From Bacillota bacterium (GTDB lineage: Bacteria > Bacillota > DTU025): 47,684 nucleotides of DNA. Shown in pieces: positions 17,642 to 26,945 of the stretch. The notes under the pieces were generated by a model. The model was not told the origin of the DNA. It did not search any database and saw nothing but the letters and a program-made list of their open reading frames with translations. Both the position numbers and the translations under genes were made by a program. The DNA lies in NCBI GenBank assembly GCA_028709305.1, contig JAQVXE010000007.1, forward strand, positions 1-47,684, written 5' to 3'. Numbering within the stretch: the first letter of the stretch is position 1; the number at the start of each line of letters is the position of its first letter.

Positions 17642-17678
17642 TCCCTTCAAAAACAAAAAAGCCGGAGCTATTCCGGCT
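17642..17678 (-). terminator. Rho-independent terminator of the rpsO-pnp unit
   Basis: On the minus strand AGCCGGA pairs with TCCGGCT (17672-17678 with 17660-17666) around a 5-nt loop and is followed by TTTTTTGTTTTTG. It lies about 50 bp after the pnp stop and separates pnp from the catabolic operon, which therefore needs its own promoter in the roughly 60 bp that follow. Confidence 0.9.
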
Positions 17679-17728
17679 ATCTTGCTGCAAGGGATTGATC
17701 GGGCTATTTCCGTTGGCATTGCCCGCTC

Positions 17729-19930
17729 CTACCTACGATCTCTGTCACCGCTCCTTCTCCGCGGATCTCCGCCACCTCGGCCGCCACGGCTTCCGGACGG
17801 TGGTCTTCTGTCTCCACGAGGAGCTGGTTCATCCGGCATTCCTTCGGGCCTTGGCAGAAGCGCCTTGCGTGACAAGTTGATCCTGCCCTGGCTGTCAATT
17901 TCGGTGACTCTCACATTGACATCATCGCCCACTTGCACCACATCTTCAACCGTTGGTACTCTCTCGTGAGCAAGCTGCGAGATGTGTACCAAGCCTTCCT
18001 TGCCAGGAAGTATCTCAACAAAGGCTCCGAAAGGCATGATGCGAGTAACCTTGCCGGTGTATACTTCGCCCGGGACTGGATCGTGCACAAGCTCCAGAAT
18101 CATGTTGATCGCTTTTTGAGCCTGAGCCTCGTCCACTGCCGAAACGAATACCCTTCCATCGTCCTCGATGTCGATCTTGGTCCCTGTAAGCTCGATGATC
18201 TTTCGGATCACCTTTCCGCCGGGCCCTATGACGTCTCGAATCTTGTCAGGATCTATGTTGATTGTCAGCATCCGAGGAGCATAAGGCGATAGCTCTGCGC
18301 GAGGCTCCGGAATGGTCTCCAGCATCCTGTCCATGATGAAGAGCCTTCCGCGGCGCGCCTGCTCCAGCGCGGCCTGGAGTATCTCCCTGGAGATGCCCCT
18401 CGCCTTTATGTCCATCTGGACTGCTGTCACACCATCCCGCGTTCCGGCTACCTTGAAGTCCATGTCGCCAAGGGCGTCCTCAATGCCCTGTATGTCTGTG
18501 AGGATTGCAAAATCGTCCTCGTACTTGACAAGCCCCATGGCCACTCCGGCCACTGGCCTCTTGATGGGAACCCCGCCATCCATGAGCGCAAGAGTGCTTC
18601 CGCATACCGATGCCATGCTGGATGACCCATTCGATTCCACAACTTCCGACACTACCCTGACGGTGTAGGGGAATTCCTCTTCGTCCGGTATTACGGGCAC
18701 CAGGGCTCGCTCCGCAAGAGCGCCATGCCCGATCTCGCGTCTGCCTGGGCCACGCATCGGCCTTACCTCGCCTACACTGTAGGACGGGAAATTGTAATGG
18801 TGCATGTACCTCTTGGATTCCTCAAGTCCGAGGTCGTCCAGAATCTGTTCTTCACCGATTGCGCCAAGAGTGCACGCAGTGATGACCTGCGTCTGTCCCC
18901 TGCGGAACATTGCAGACCCGTGGACCCTGGGCAGCAACCCGATATCACACGTTATCTTACGAATCTCGTCAAGAGACCTTCCGTCAGGCCGCGTTCTCTC
19001 TTGCGTAATCATCCTGCGGACTATCTGCTTGAGCAATGCGTCCAGCACATTGTTGATGTCACGCACAGGTAGCTCTTCGCCCATGATTTCAGCGAAATGG
19101 TCCAGAACTTCCTCTCGTACGGCGTTTGTCAGCTCTTCCCGAGTGAGCTTATCAGGATTGCGCACTGCCTCATTGAGCTTGTCATATGCATAGTCCTTGA
19201 CCTTCTTCTCGATCTCAGGGTCAGGCTTGAATGCCTCAAATTCCTTCTTAGGAACTCCGACCTCGGCTACTATCTTCTTCTGGAATGCCACGATTTCTTT
19301 GATCGTCTCGTGGCCGTACATGATCGCTTCCAGCACCTGTTCCTCGGGAACTTCATTAGCTCCCGCCTCGACCATGAGAACTGCGTCCCCAGTCCCTGCA
19401 ACTGTCAATGAGAGTATCGACTGCCCTGACTCTTCGACCCCAGGGTTTACGACAAGCTTCCCGTCGACAAGGCCTACATTAACACCGGCAATCGGGCCGT
19501 CGAAGGGTATGTCCGAAATGGACAGAGCAATCGAAGCGCCGTTCATCGCCAGTAATGCAGGATCGACTCCAGGTTCCACCGAGAGAACTGTAGCAACAAC
19601 CTGAACGTCATTGCGGTATCCATCGGGGAACAACGGCCTGATAGGCCTATCGATCTGTCGCGCAGCCAGGATAGCTGCCTCCCCCGGCCTCCCCTCGCGC
19701 TTGATGAACCCTCCTGGAATCTTGCCCACTGCATAGAGTTTCTCCTCATAATCCACAAGAAGAGGGAAGAAATCTATGCCCTCCCTGGGCTCCTTCGATG
19801 CTGTTGCAGTAACGAGAACCACCGTGTCGCCGTACCGGCAAAGCACAGACCCACCGGCCTGCTGAGCTATGTAGCCAGTCTCTACTGCCAGCCTCTTTCC
19901 AGCTATGTCCGTCTGGAAAACTTGATGCAT
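17729..19930 (-). CDS. pnp: Polyribonucleotide nucleotidyltransferase (PNPase)
   Basis: Phosphorolytic 3'-5' exoribonuclease, trimer, 733 residues. Two RNase PH domains flank an alpha-helical domain. They are followed by a KH domain with [20 protein letters not shown] and an S1 domain beginning near [17 protein letters not shown]. The last 30 or so residues form a tail very rich in Arg and Gly, probably an RNA-binding extension. The start ATG 19930 has GGAGGTAGGC before it. It follows rpsO, as in most bacteria, with a 9-bp hairpin between the two genes. Confidence 0.97.
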   Translation of the reverse strand: MHQVFQTDIAGKRLAVETGYIAQQAGGSVLCRYGDTVVLVTATASKEPREGIDFFPLLVDYEEKLYAVGKIPGGFIKREGRPGEAAILAARQIDRPIRPLFPDGYRNDVQVVATVLSVEPGVDPALLAMNGASIALSISDIPFDGPIAGVNVGLVDGKLVVNPGVEESGQSILSLTVAGTGDAVLMVEAGANEVPEEQVLEAIMYGHETIKEIVAFQKKIVAEVGVPKKEFEAFKPDPEIEKKVKDYAYDKLNEAVRNPDKLTREELTNAVREEVLDHFAEIMGEELPVRDINNVLDALLKQIVRRMITQERTRPDGRSLDEIRKITCDIGLLPRVHGSAMFRRGQTQVITACTLGAIGEEQILDDLGLEESKRYMHHYNFPSYSVGEVRPMRGPGRREIGHGALAERALVPVIPDEEEFPYTVRVVSEVVESNGSSSMASVCGSTLALMDGGVPIKRPVAGVAMGLVKYEDDFAILTDIQGIEDALGDMDFKVAGTRDGVTAVQMDIKARGISREILQAALEQARRGRLFIMDRMLETIPEPRAELSPYAPRMLTINIDPDKIRDVIGPGGKVIRKIIELTGTKIDIEDDGRVFVSAVDEAQAQKAINMILELVHDPVPGEVYTGKVTRIMPFGAFVEILPGKEGLVHISQLAHERVPTVEDVVQVGDDVNVRVTEIDSQGRINLSRKALLPRPEGMPDEPAPRGDRRPPSGSRGGRGGGDPRRRSGDRDRR

Positions 19931-19976
19931 TAAGTTGCCTACCTCCTACACATTGCCTTGTTGCGCTCATGAACAA

Positions 19977-20003
19977 GAGAGCGGGACACAAATACCCGCT
20001 CTC
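19977..20003 (-). terminator. rpsO-pnp intercistronic hairpin
   Basis: GAGAGCGGG (19977-19985) and CCCGCTCTC (19995-20003) form a perfect 9-bp stem with a 9-nt loop. On the minus strand TTGTTC follows. It lies just after rpsO and could be a partial terminator or an RNA-processing site between rpsO and pnp, as known in enterobacteria. Confidence 0.6.
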
Positions 20004-20015
20004 ACTCATTCTGCG

Positions 20016-20285
20016 CTACTTGCGAAGTCCTAGTTCTTCTATGAGCGCCCTGTATCTTTCTATATCGCTATCTTTCAGATAGTCAAGGAGCGCCCTGCGT
20101 TTTCCTACCATCTTGAGAAGACCACGCCTTGAATGATTGTCTCGCTTGTGGGCTTTCAAGTGTTCAGTAAGGTAGTTTATCCTTTCCGTAAGGATCGCTA
20201 CCTGAACCTCCGGAGAACCCGTATCACCTTCATGGAGTTGGTACTTCTCGATAATGCTCCTCTTTTCGTCAGCCGTTAGGCTCAA
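20016..20285 (-). CDS. rpsO: 30S ribosomal protein S15
   Basis: Primary 16S rRNA-binding protein of the small subunit platform, 89 residues as usual. The family sequence [20 protein letters not shown] and the [19 protein letters not shown] block are intact. The start is TTG 20285, with GGAGGTGCACAGCCC in front. No ATG fits. In the 118-bp gap upstream there is a TTGACC (20362-20367 on the minus strand) that could be a -35 box, without a convincing -10. In many bacteria S15 represses its own translation through a leader structure; I cannot show one here. Confidence 0.97.
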   Translation of the reverse strand: MSLTADEKRSIIEKYQLHEGDTGSPEVQVAILTERINYLTEHLKAHKRDNHSRRGLLKMVGKRRALLDYLKDSDIERYRALIEELGLRK

Positions 20286-20403
20286 GGGCTGTGCACCTCC
20301 TGTTTTTCGTATGCCCCTGCCAAGAAGGCCGTCGGAGGGAAGATCGACAATCCTAGCTAAGGGTCAAGCAAGCTCCATCAGGTGTGGGCTTGCGGAATTC
20401 ATT

Positions 20404-21366
20404 CTAGCACAGATGGCATTGAGTGTAAACTCCAGGACCAACCAGGGTTCTAGCAGCTTCAATATCGGAAGCGATCTGCTCCCTCAAATCAGCTGGGCCT
20501 GCAAAGCGCTTCTCGTTGCGGAGCCTAGCCATGAATTCTACAACTAGTATTTCCCCGTACAGGTCAGCACAAGCATCCACAAGGTGAACCTCGCACGTAA
20601 CGCCACGCGCTTCGTCGCCAAATGTCGGGCGAACGCCTATGTTGCACACGGCTGTTGCGTGCATACTATCGCCCCAATGCGCCCTGACCGCATAGACACC
20701 GCTGGACGGGATAGCATACCCCTGCGGCAGCCTGAGGTTCGCGGTAGGCACACCCAAAGCTCTTCCCACACCACGCCCCCGTTCTACAATGCCCCTCACA
20801 AAGTGCGGTCTCCCAAGGAGTCTGCTGACGAGGGCAACATCTCCGCGGGCGAGGGCTGCCCGTACTGCCGTGCTGCCTACTGTAGTGCCTGCCTCAGTCA
20901 CGGGAGGAACCACGGTCACGCCAATTCCATGCCTCGCACAGATGGTCACCAGTTCTCTGGCAGTCCCTACGCCATGGCGGCCGAAAGTGTAGTCGAAACC
21001 ACAAACAACGTGCTCAGCACTGAGAGCACTCACTAGCACACCTGCAACGAAGTCCTCCTGCGACATGCCTGCTAACGTCATGTCGAAAGATTGGACTACC
21101 GCAGTATCGATGCCAGCCTTCTCAATAAGCTTCAACCTGTCATCCAAGGATGTGAGCAGCTGCGGAGCCTGCGAAGGGTTGAGCACGGCAAGGGGATGGA
21201 CATTGAAGGTATATACGCCGCTTCTAGCCCCCCGATCGCGTGCGAGCCTTAGAGCCTCTCGCAACAGCTCCATGTGGCCAACGTGAACTCCATCAAACGT
21301 ACCCAGTGCATACACCTTGGCTGTGGCGGGAGGTTTCTCTGATGTTGAAATGAAGAAGCGCTCCAT
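20404..21366 (-). CDS. ribF: Bifunctional riboflavin kinase / FAD synthetase
   Basis: Makes FMN and FAD from riboflavin and ATP. The N-terminal nucleotidyltransferase domain opens with LGTFDGVHVGHMELL, and GFDYTFGRHGVG is also present. The C-terminal flavokinase domain has RGRGVGRALGVPTANL and SSGVYAV. About 320 residues. Two ATG codons are close; the second, at 21366, has better spacing from GAGGTG than the one at 21372. It is the last gene of the rimP-nusA-infB-truB series. No FMN riboswitch is visible. Confidence 0.95.
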   Translation of the reverse strand: MERFFISTSEKPPATAKVYALGTFDGVHVGHMELLREALRLARDRGARSGVYTFNVHPLAVLNPSQAPQLLTSLDDRLKLIEKAGIDTAVVQSFDMTLAGMSQEDFVAGVLVSALSAEHVVCGFDYTFGRHGVGTARELVTICARHGIGVTVVPPVTEAGTTVGSTAVRAALARGDVALVSRLLGRPHFVRGIVERGRGVGRALGVPTANLRLPQGYAIPSSGVYAVRAHWGDSMHATAVCNIGVRPTFGDEARGVTCEVHLVDACADLYGEILVVEFMARLRNEKRFAGPADLREQIASDIEAARTLVGPGVYTQCHLC

Positions 21367-21384
21367 AGACATACACCTCAGAAA

Positions 21385-22308
21385 CTAGAAGACAACTCTT
21401 GGCTGAATCCATTTACATCCATCTACTAGACGAAGCTCTCCAACTGCAGCAAGTGATCCGTCGGCCCGCAAGAGCGCCACGTAGTCACCTGAGCCACTAG
21501 CATGCGCTATTTCGCCTTCATCGGCCCGAATTCGGGCTCCGTGGCCAACACGCGCTGCCTCATCTTCTGACACCGAGCGCTTGGGCATTCCTCTCACGCC
21601 TTCAACAAGCGGCCTGACACAAGTTGCCAGTTGGCCGGATTCCGCCGCCTGCGAGAGCTCCTCCAAGGTGTACGCCTCTTCTAGACGAAACCCGGACGAC
21701 ATCGTCCGCTCGAGCGTACCCATATGCCCATCCACCCCAAGGCTTTTGCAGATATCCTCGCAAAGCGTGCGGATATAGGTCCCCTTGGAGCATGTGACGC
21801 ACACCTGGCCCCTCGAGTCAAGTGTTACGCTCTCGGGCCAATCTGCCGACGATATTGGCTCAATCCGGTATATCGTAACGCGCCTGGGTTCGCGTTCAAC
21901 TGTGAGCCCTTCGCGAGCAAGCTCGTAAAGGTGCCTCCCCCGGTAGCGAACCGCAGAAACCATGGGCGGTACCTGGTCAATGTGGCCGACGAAACGCTGA
22001 AAAGCCGAAAACACAGCTTCCTTCGGAAGCTCAAAACTTTCGCTCTTGGCTACAACCCTGCCTGAAGCGTCGGCAGTATCAGTGGAGATGCCGAAGACAA
22101 TCTCGGCATCATATTCCTTGGGCATGTCCATCATGAACCTTGAAAGACGTGTAGCTCTGCCCATACAAACAACGAGGACCCCAGTTGCATCAGGGTCCAA
22201 GGTTCCTGTGTGCCCGGCCGAACGCTCACCCGTTATCCGCCTGACTTGGACAACAACATCGTGAGATGTCATGCCTTCGGGCTTGTTGACTACAATTACT
22301 CCATCCAA
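21385..22308 (-). CDS. truB: tRNA pseudouridine-55 synthase TruB
   Basis: Makes pseudouridine 55 in the T loop of tRNAs. The catalytic aspartate is in GHTGTLDPDATGVLVV (Asp near 38). An N-terminal DGVIVVNKPEGMTSHDVV and a C-terminal PUA-like region complete the usual layout of about 307 residues. The frame is open to 22392, but that part lies inside nrnA. I chose TTG 22308, with a GGAGG ten bases upstream, overlapping the end of nrnA by 13 bp. Confidence 0.95.
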   Translation of the reverse strand: MDGVIVVNKPEGMTSHDVVVQVRRITGERSAGHTGTLDPDATGVLVVCMGRATRLSRFMMDMPKEYDAEIVFGISTDTADASGRVVAKSESFELPKEAVFSAFQRFVGHIDQVPPMVSAVRYRGRHLYELAREGLTVEREPRRVTIYRIEPISSADWPESVTLDSRGQVCVTCSKGTYIRTLCEDICKSLGVDGHMGTLERTMSSGFRLEEAYTLEELSQAAESGQLATCVRPLVEGVRGMPKRSVSEDEAARVGHGARIRADEGEIAHASGSGDYVALLRADGSLAAVGELRLVDGCKWIQPRVVF

Positions 22309-23282
22309 GTATACCCAGCCTCCGACAGAGCCCGCGCCAATCTGGGCAGCACCTTTGATTTCACCTCTTCGAGAGATCCCCGCATTGTGCACCCTGAAGC
22401 ATGCACGTGCCCACCGCCACCGAATTCTGCCGCAACCTTTGCTACATCTACTTTCTCCTTAGAACGGAATCCGACTCTTATGGTTCCATCACTCAGCTCG
22501 CGCAGAGCAACAGCGATTTCTACACCGTCAATGGATCGAGCGTATCCAATGAAGCCTTCTGTTTCTCCCTCTGTGATATCATGGCGCTCCATGAGTTTCG
22601 CAGAGATTGACATAGACGCAATGAGTCCTCCACAGGAGAACTCGATACCAAGGATTGCCTCGGCTAGAGCTGAAAGAGACCCGTAAGGCTTGGTGTCATA
22701 GATGCTCTGCGCAATCTCCCACGGCCTGGCCCCTGCGTCTACAAGGTCGGCCGCGACTCGAAATGTATCTGCAGAGGTATTCGAGTACCTGAATGAGCCC
22801 GTATCAGTGGAAAGCCCCGCGAAAAGGCAGGTGGCAATATCAGCGTCATACTCCACCCCAAGGCCGCGAATGATCGCGGCGACCATCTCGACTGTAGCAG
22901 CCGCCTCTGTGCACACCCAGTTGATGTCTGCAAAATGCGTGTTGGTGGCATGGTGATCCACATTGGCCACTGTCTTGCCGCTCCTAACTGCCTCATCACA
23001 TTGGCCAACGCGATCAGCCGAACCGCAATCGAGCACGAGGGCAAGATCGAACGGTCCCTCGACGCACCCTGCCGAGCATATTGAACATGAGCCCGGGAGG
23101 AACCTGAGAAAATCAGGTACGGGATCGGACAGGCCTATGCACACACTCTTGCCGATCTTCTCCAAGGCCAGCTTCATCGCCAACGCAGATCCAATGGCAT
23201 CGCCGTCTGGAACAACGTGAGTCGTAACGAGTATTGATCTTGCGCCCCAAATAGCATCTAGCAGCTCTTGCGAAACCTTCAC
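22296..23282 (-). CDS. nrnA: DHH-family oligoribonuclease / pAp phosphatase NrnA
   Basis: Degrades short oligoribonucleotides and 3'-phosphoadenosine 5'-phosphate. It has the DHH core (HVVPDGDAIGSALAM, then VDHHATNT near the middle) and the DHHA1 motif EFGGGGHVHASG at the C-terminus. 328 residues, normal for the family. GTG 23282 overlaps the rbfA stop (GTGA) and the 3' end overlaps truB, so translation is coupled on both sides. Placement between rbfA and truB is standard in Bacillota. Confidence 0.95.
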   Translation of the reverse strand: MKVSQELLDAIWGARSILVTTHVVPDGDAIGSALAMKLALEKIGKSVCIGLSDPVPDFLRFLPGSCSICSAGCVEGPFDLALVLDCGSADRVGQCDEAVRSGKTVANVDHHATNTHFADINWVCTEAAATVEMVAAIIRGLGVEYDADIATCLFAGLSTDTGSFRYSNTSADTFRVAADLVDAGARPWEIAQSIYDTKPYGSLSALAEAILGIEFSCGGLIASMSISAKLMERHDITEGETEGFIGYARSIDGVEIAVALRELSDGTIRVGFRSKEKVDVAKVAAEFGGGGHVHASGCTMRGSLEEVKSKVLPRLARALSEAGYTWME

Positions 23283-23656
23283 CTGCTGGTGCCACCACTT
23301 TCGTCATCAATTTGCCCGCTCTGTACATCCTCGATCAGCTTGAGTATGCGTGCTCCCCTCTCAATGGAATCATCATACTCAAAACTGATCTCAGGAGTTA
23401 AGCGCAGCGGCACCCGACGACCGATCTCCGACCTTATGTAGCCCGTGGCGCTCGCCAGGGCATCCATGGTCTCGGCGCGGGAATTCTCGTCACCCAGTAT
23501 GCTCACGAATATCTTCACATGTTGAAGGTCTCCGCTTACCTCAACTTCGGTCACAGTTGCAAACCCCAGCCTGGGATCTTTGATATCACGTTGTAGGATA
23601 CTTGAGACCTCTTGACGTATTGCGGCTTTAACACGATTAGCTCGATAGTTCGACAC
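23279..23656 (-). CDS. rbfA: 30S ribosome-binding factor RbfA
   Basis: Single KH-type protein that helps late 16S rRNA maturation. The family core KDPRLGFATVTEVEVSGDLQHVKIFVS is visible in two adjacent stretches, with RVPLRLTPEISFEYDDSI near the C-terminus. About 125 residues from GTG 23656, which is preceded by GGAGGTGCTGTGCG. The ATG at 23680 lies before that site and is rejected. Follows ylxP by 32 bp. Confidence 0.95.
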   Translation of the reverse strand: MSNYRANRVKAAIRQEVSSILQRDIKDPRLGFATVTEVEVSGDLQHVKIFVSILGDENSRAETMDALASATGYIRSEIGRRVPLRLTPEISFEYDDSIERGARILKLIEDVQSGQIDDESGGTSR

Positions 23657-23688
23657 CGCACAGCACCTCCAGGGAGTCATGCGAGAAC

Positions 23689-23970
23689 TCAGAGTATTTC
23701 AATTTCGTAAGAGCACAGGACGACACCTGGCGACAAGTCAAACATTCGCGCGACCGCCTCCAGGACGCTATGGGCGTGGCCCGAGTCGTTGCTCACGCAA
23801 ACAACGCCTATCTGCGCTTTATTCCAGATGTCGTGGTGATCGACTTCTGCGACAGCGACATTGAACCGATTTCTCGTTCGCGCCATCAAACCTCGGATTA
23901 CGCGTTTTTTCTCCTTGAGAGACCGGCTGCCTCCTATCAGAAGTTCGCAACACATGGCTCCTATGACCAT
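23689..23970 (-). CDS. ylxP: DUF503 family protein YlxP
   Basis: Small conserved protein of 93 residues. Typical features are the N-terminal SRSLKEKKRVIRGLMARTRN and the central VAVAEVDHHDIWNKAQIGVV. It is found between infB and rbfA in most Bacillota, as here. A role linked to ribosome assembly has been proposed for the family from gene context, but the biochemical function is not settled. Starts at ATG 23970, 19 bp after infB. Confidence 0.93.
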   Translation of the reverse strand: MVIGAMCCELLIGGSRSLKEKKRVIRGLMARTRNRFNVAVAEVDHHDIWNKAQIGVVCVSNDSGHAHSVLEAVARMFDLSPGVVLCSYEIEIL

Positions 23971-23989
23971 GCCGCATTCACCCCGGCCT

Positions 23990-26485
23990 CTATAGTTCCC
24001 GCCTTATTTCTTCATTTCCATAAGCCTCAATGATGTCACCTTCGCGAACGTCGTTCCAGTCCTCAATGCCGATTCCGCACTCAAAACCCGCAACAACCTC
24101 TTTAACATCATCCTTGAAGCGCCTCAGAGATGCGATCTTCCCTTCGTGCTCAACGATTCCGTCTCTAACGACACGAACTGAGGCATTACGCGGCACCTTG
24201 CCTTCAGTGATGTAGCACCCGGCCACAACTCCGGCTCTCGGAACCTTGAAGGTGGCTCTGACTTCAGCTTGGCCATACACGACCTCACGGTATTCGGGGT
24301 CAAGCAACCCCTCAAGAGCTTTCTTGACATCATCAATTGCTTCATATATGACCCTGTAGAGCCTTACGTCAACCTTCTCGTCCTCCGCACACATCAAGGC
24401 AACCGCATCAGGTCTGACATTGAAGCCAATGACGACTGCGTTGGACGCCGACGCCAACATGATATCTGACTCACTGATAGCGCCAACGCCTCCGTGGATC
24501 ACATCGACGCAAACCTCATCAGTGGACAGCTGTTCGATTGCTTGCCGAACTGCCTCCACAGAGCCTTGCACATCCGCCTTGATGATGACCCTGAGCTCCT
24601 TCACTTCGCCCTCTTTGATCTGGCTGAACAGATCCTCAAGAGATACCTTCTTGGGAGCCTCCCCGATCTCTTCAATGCGTCTTCGTTCAGCGCGCCTAGC
24701 CGCAACCTGCCTGGCCTCGCGCTCATCAATGACTACCTGGAAAGCATCGCCCGCCAACGGAACATCACTCAGGCCCAGAACCTCCACTGGCATGGATGGT
24801 GTAGCCTCCTGCACAGTCCGGCCCTTGTAGTCTGCCATTGCTCTGACTCTGCCGTGCACTTCTCCAACGAGGAAGTAGTCGCCCACCCTTAGTGTTCCCT
24901 TCTGGATCAGAACAGTGGCAACGGGTCCGCGTCCCCTGTCAACCTTGGCTTCTATTACTACTCCCATGGCAGGCCTATCAGGATTGGCTTTCAGTTCGCC
25001 CATCTCCGCCATGAGCAGAACCATCTCCAGAAGATCCTCGATGCCCTGCCTCTTCAGCGCAGAAACAGGGACCATTACAGTGTCTCCTCCCCATTTCTCG
25101 GGCACAAGACCGCGTTCGGACAATTGAGTCTCCACACGCTCCGGATTGGCTTCCGGCTTGTCAATCTTGTTCACTGCAACTATTATCGGCACCTTGGCAT
25201 CTTTGGCGTGGTTGATCGCCTCAACTGTCTGCGGCATTACGCCATCATCAGCTGCCACAACCAACACGGCAATGTCAGTGGCGTGTGCACCACGAGCCCG
25301 CATAGCCGTAAAAGCCTCATGGCCAGGCGTATCAAGGAAGGTTATCTTCTTGCCGTCCATCTCAACCTGGTATGCACCGATATGCTGGGTAATCCCGCCC
25401 GCTTCTGTTGCAGTCACGTTTGCCTCGCGAATAGCATCGAGCAGAGAAGTCTTGCCGTGGTCGACGTGGCCCATGATGGTTACCACCGGAGGCCTGGCTT
25501 TCAGGCTTTCAGGTGTATCCTCTATTTCAGCAATGATAAGTTCGCGTTCCTCTCTCTCGGAGGTGAGCTCTGCCTCAAACCCGAGCTCAGATGCTAACAC
25601 CTGGGCTATTTCTCCTTCAACCTGGTCATTGATACGAACCATCACGCCCAGCTTAACGAGCCTTCGCACACATTCAGAAGCCGAAATTTCAAGCTTGGCA
25701 GCAAATTCGCGAACACTAATAGTAGAACCTACCTCAATCCGCTTTACCTTTGGCGCCTTCTCTCTCCTGCGACCTCTCCGCCTTGCGGAGACTTCGTCTA
25801 TGTCGTCAATATCACCTGTTCTGACCATACGCCCAAGCTCTTTGGCATCCCCAAGCGGCCTTGAAGTGGGCGGCTTCTTTCGGCCTCGCCGGTCAGCCTT
25901 GCGATCTGTTCGCCGCCGTTTCAGTTCATCATCGGAATAATCCTCGCGGCGCCGACGATCATCCGGCTGCTGCCTGCCCCTTACCGGCTTGGCCGGGCTA
26001 GCTTGCTGACTGCGTGGAGGCTGCTGAGCAGATCCGTGCCCAAGGCCTCCATCTCGCTGGCGTTCCCCAGTGCGAGCCCCATCCCCAGCAGGCCTGGGGA
26101 AATCACGACCCGGAGCACCCGCTCCACCAGCCGAACGTGGAGATGATGGCGGATAAACCTGACTCGACGGTCGACCACGACCGCCCTCTTGGTCAGCTCG
26201 TCTCCGGGCTTTCGGGGGAGACTGCTCCCGCTTTTTCGCTGGCGCAGCCTGTTGCGCCTGAGCAGGTTGAGCGGGCCCCTTAGCCTTCCTGTCTTCCTGC
26301 TCAACACCGGGTTTGGCTCCTTCAGCGTCAGGACCATACTTGCGCATCACATATCGTGCCGCATTCTCATCGATAGAACTCATGTGGTTCTTTGCCTTGA
26401 CGCCCAACTCGTTGAGGAGATTGACAAGGTCTTTGCTCTGCATGTTCAACTCTCTCGCCAGCTCAAACACTCTCACTTTTCCCAT
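23990..26485 (-). CDS. infB: Translation initiation factor IF-2
   Basis: GTPase that places initiator tRNA on the 30S subunit. From the N-terminus: an IF2_N helix domain ([11 protein letters not shown]), a long basic linker (about 60-230) rich in Arg, Pro, Gln and Ala, a second IF2_N segment ([13 protein letters not shown]), then the G domain with [17 protein letters not shown] and NKIDKP, and the C-terminal beta-barrel and fMet-tRNA domains. 831 residues. ATG 26485 is chosen because GGGGGTGAGTGCCA precedes it; GTG 26491 lies inside that site. The gene usually found just upstream, ylxQ, seems reduced to a remnant. Confidence 0.97.
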   Translation of the reverse strand: MGKVRVFELARELNMQSKDLVNLLNELGVKAKNHMSSIDENAARYVMRKYGPDAEGAKPGVEQEDRKAKGPAQPAQAQQAAPAKKREQSPPKARRRADQEGGRGRPSSQVYPPSSPRSAGGAGAPGRDFPRPAGDGARTGERQRDGGLGHGSAQQPPRSQQASPAKPVRGRQQPDDRRRREDYSDDELKRRRTDRKADRRGRKKPPTSRPLGDAKELGRMVRTGDIDDIDEVSARRRGRRREKAPKVKRIEVGSTISVREFAAKLEISASECVRRLVKLGVMVRINDQVEGEIAQVLASELGFEAELTSEREERELIIAEIEDTPESLKARPPVVTIMGHVDHGKTSLLDAIREANVTATEAGGITQHIGAYQVEMDGKKITFLDTPGHEAFTAMRARGAHATDIAVLVVAADDGVMPQTVEAINHAKDAKVPIIVAVNKIDKPEANPERVETQLSERGLVPEKWGGDTVMVPVSALKRQGIEDLLEMVLLMAEMGELKANPDRPAMGVVIEAKVDRGRGPVATVLIQKGTLRVGDYFLVGEVHGRVRAMADYKGRTVQEATPSMPVEVLGLSDVPLAGDAFQVVIDEREARQVAARRAERRRIEEIGEAPKKVSLEDLFSQIKEGEVKELRVIIKADVQGSVEAVRQAIEQLSTDEVCVDVIHGGVGAISESDIMLASASNAVVIGFNVRPDAVALMCAEDEKVDVRLYRVIYEAIDDVKKALEGLLDPEYREVVYGQAEVRATFKVPRAGVVAGCYITEGKVPRNASVRVVRDGIVEHEGKIASLRRFKDDVKEVVAGFECGIGIEDWNDVREGDIIEAYGNEEIRREL

Positions 26486-26509
26486 TGGCACTCACCCCCA
26501 TGACTCGCA

Positions 26510-26659
26510 TCAAGCCGGACTCTCGCCAGATATGCAACGACCCCTAAGCATACTAAGGGTCCATATCGTCTCCCCTTGCGAAGTTCCGGCCACCTGCGCG
26601 AGACCGCAGAACCCAACAATATTTGATGATTCTTGCCGCTTATCATTGATCAACCCCAC
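26510..26659 (-). pseudogene. ylxQ: Eroded remnant of ylxQ (L7Ae-family RNA-binding protein)
   Basis: The gap between rnpM and infB is exactly where ylxQ sits in other Bacillota. One minus-strand frame there reads NIVGFCGLAQVAGTSQGE followed by LSMLRGRCISGE. This resembles the YlxQ N-terminus, which in my recollection runs roughly LLGLAQRAGK-SGEE-VL--IRSGKA. The frame then stops, about 60 residues short of a complete protein, so the RNA-binding core is missing. An alternative ATG in another frame (near 26650) with a GTGGGG site would join it only through a frameshift. I read this as a decayed gene. Chance similarity is possible because the matching stretch is short. Confidence 0.4.
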
Positions 26660-26666
26660 AAGAAAT

Positions 26667-26933
26667 TCAATCAGGCAGTTCCTCCAGAAGGCAGGCAATG
26701 ACTTCGTTAGACGCTTCCGTTTCGAGGGCTCTGAAAAGCCTGCCTCCACGGGCTGCTTTGGACAGGCAGTCACGGTTCGGGCAGACATACGCGCCGCGCC
26801 CCGAGCGTTTGCCGGAAGGATCGACCAAAACCTCTCCTTCAGGCGTACGGACGACCCTGATAAGATCACGCTTATCCGCCACTTTGCCGCAGCCTACACA
26901 AGTTCGCTGAGGAACCTTTTTCACCTTGGCCAC
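26667..26933 (-). CDS. rnpM: RNase P modulator RnpM (formerly YlxR)
   Basis: Basic RNA-binding protein of 88 residues. The family motif RTCVGCGKVADKRDLIRVVR is at the N-terminus and GRGAYVCPNRDCL in the middle. YlxR was described as a modulator of RNase P in Bacillota. Starts at ATG 26933, 12 bp after the nusA stop. The order nusA-rnpM-(ylxQ)-infB is conserved. Confidence 0.95.
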   Translation of the reverse strand: MAKVKKVPQRTCVGCGKVADKRDLIRVVRTPEGEVLVDPSGKRSGRGAYVCPNRDCLSKAARGGRLFRALETEASNEVIACLLEELPD

Positions 26934-26945
26934 TGAATAGCACCC

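Noticed and set aside
25146-25940. 264-residue plus-strand open frame
   Set aside because: Antisense to infB; composition is Ser/Thr-rich as expected for the complement of GTPase coding sequence. No homology signals.
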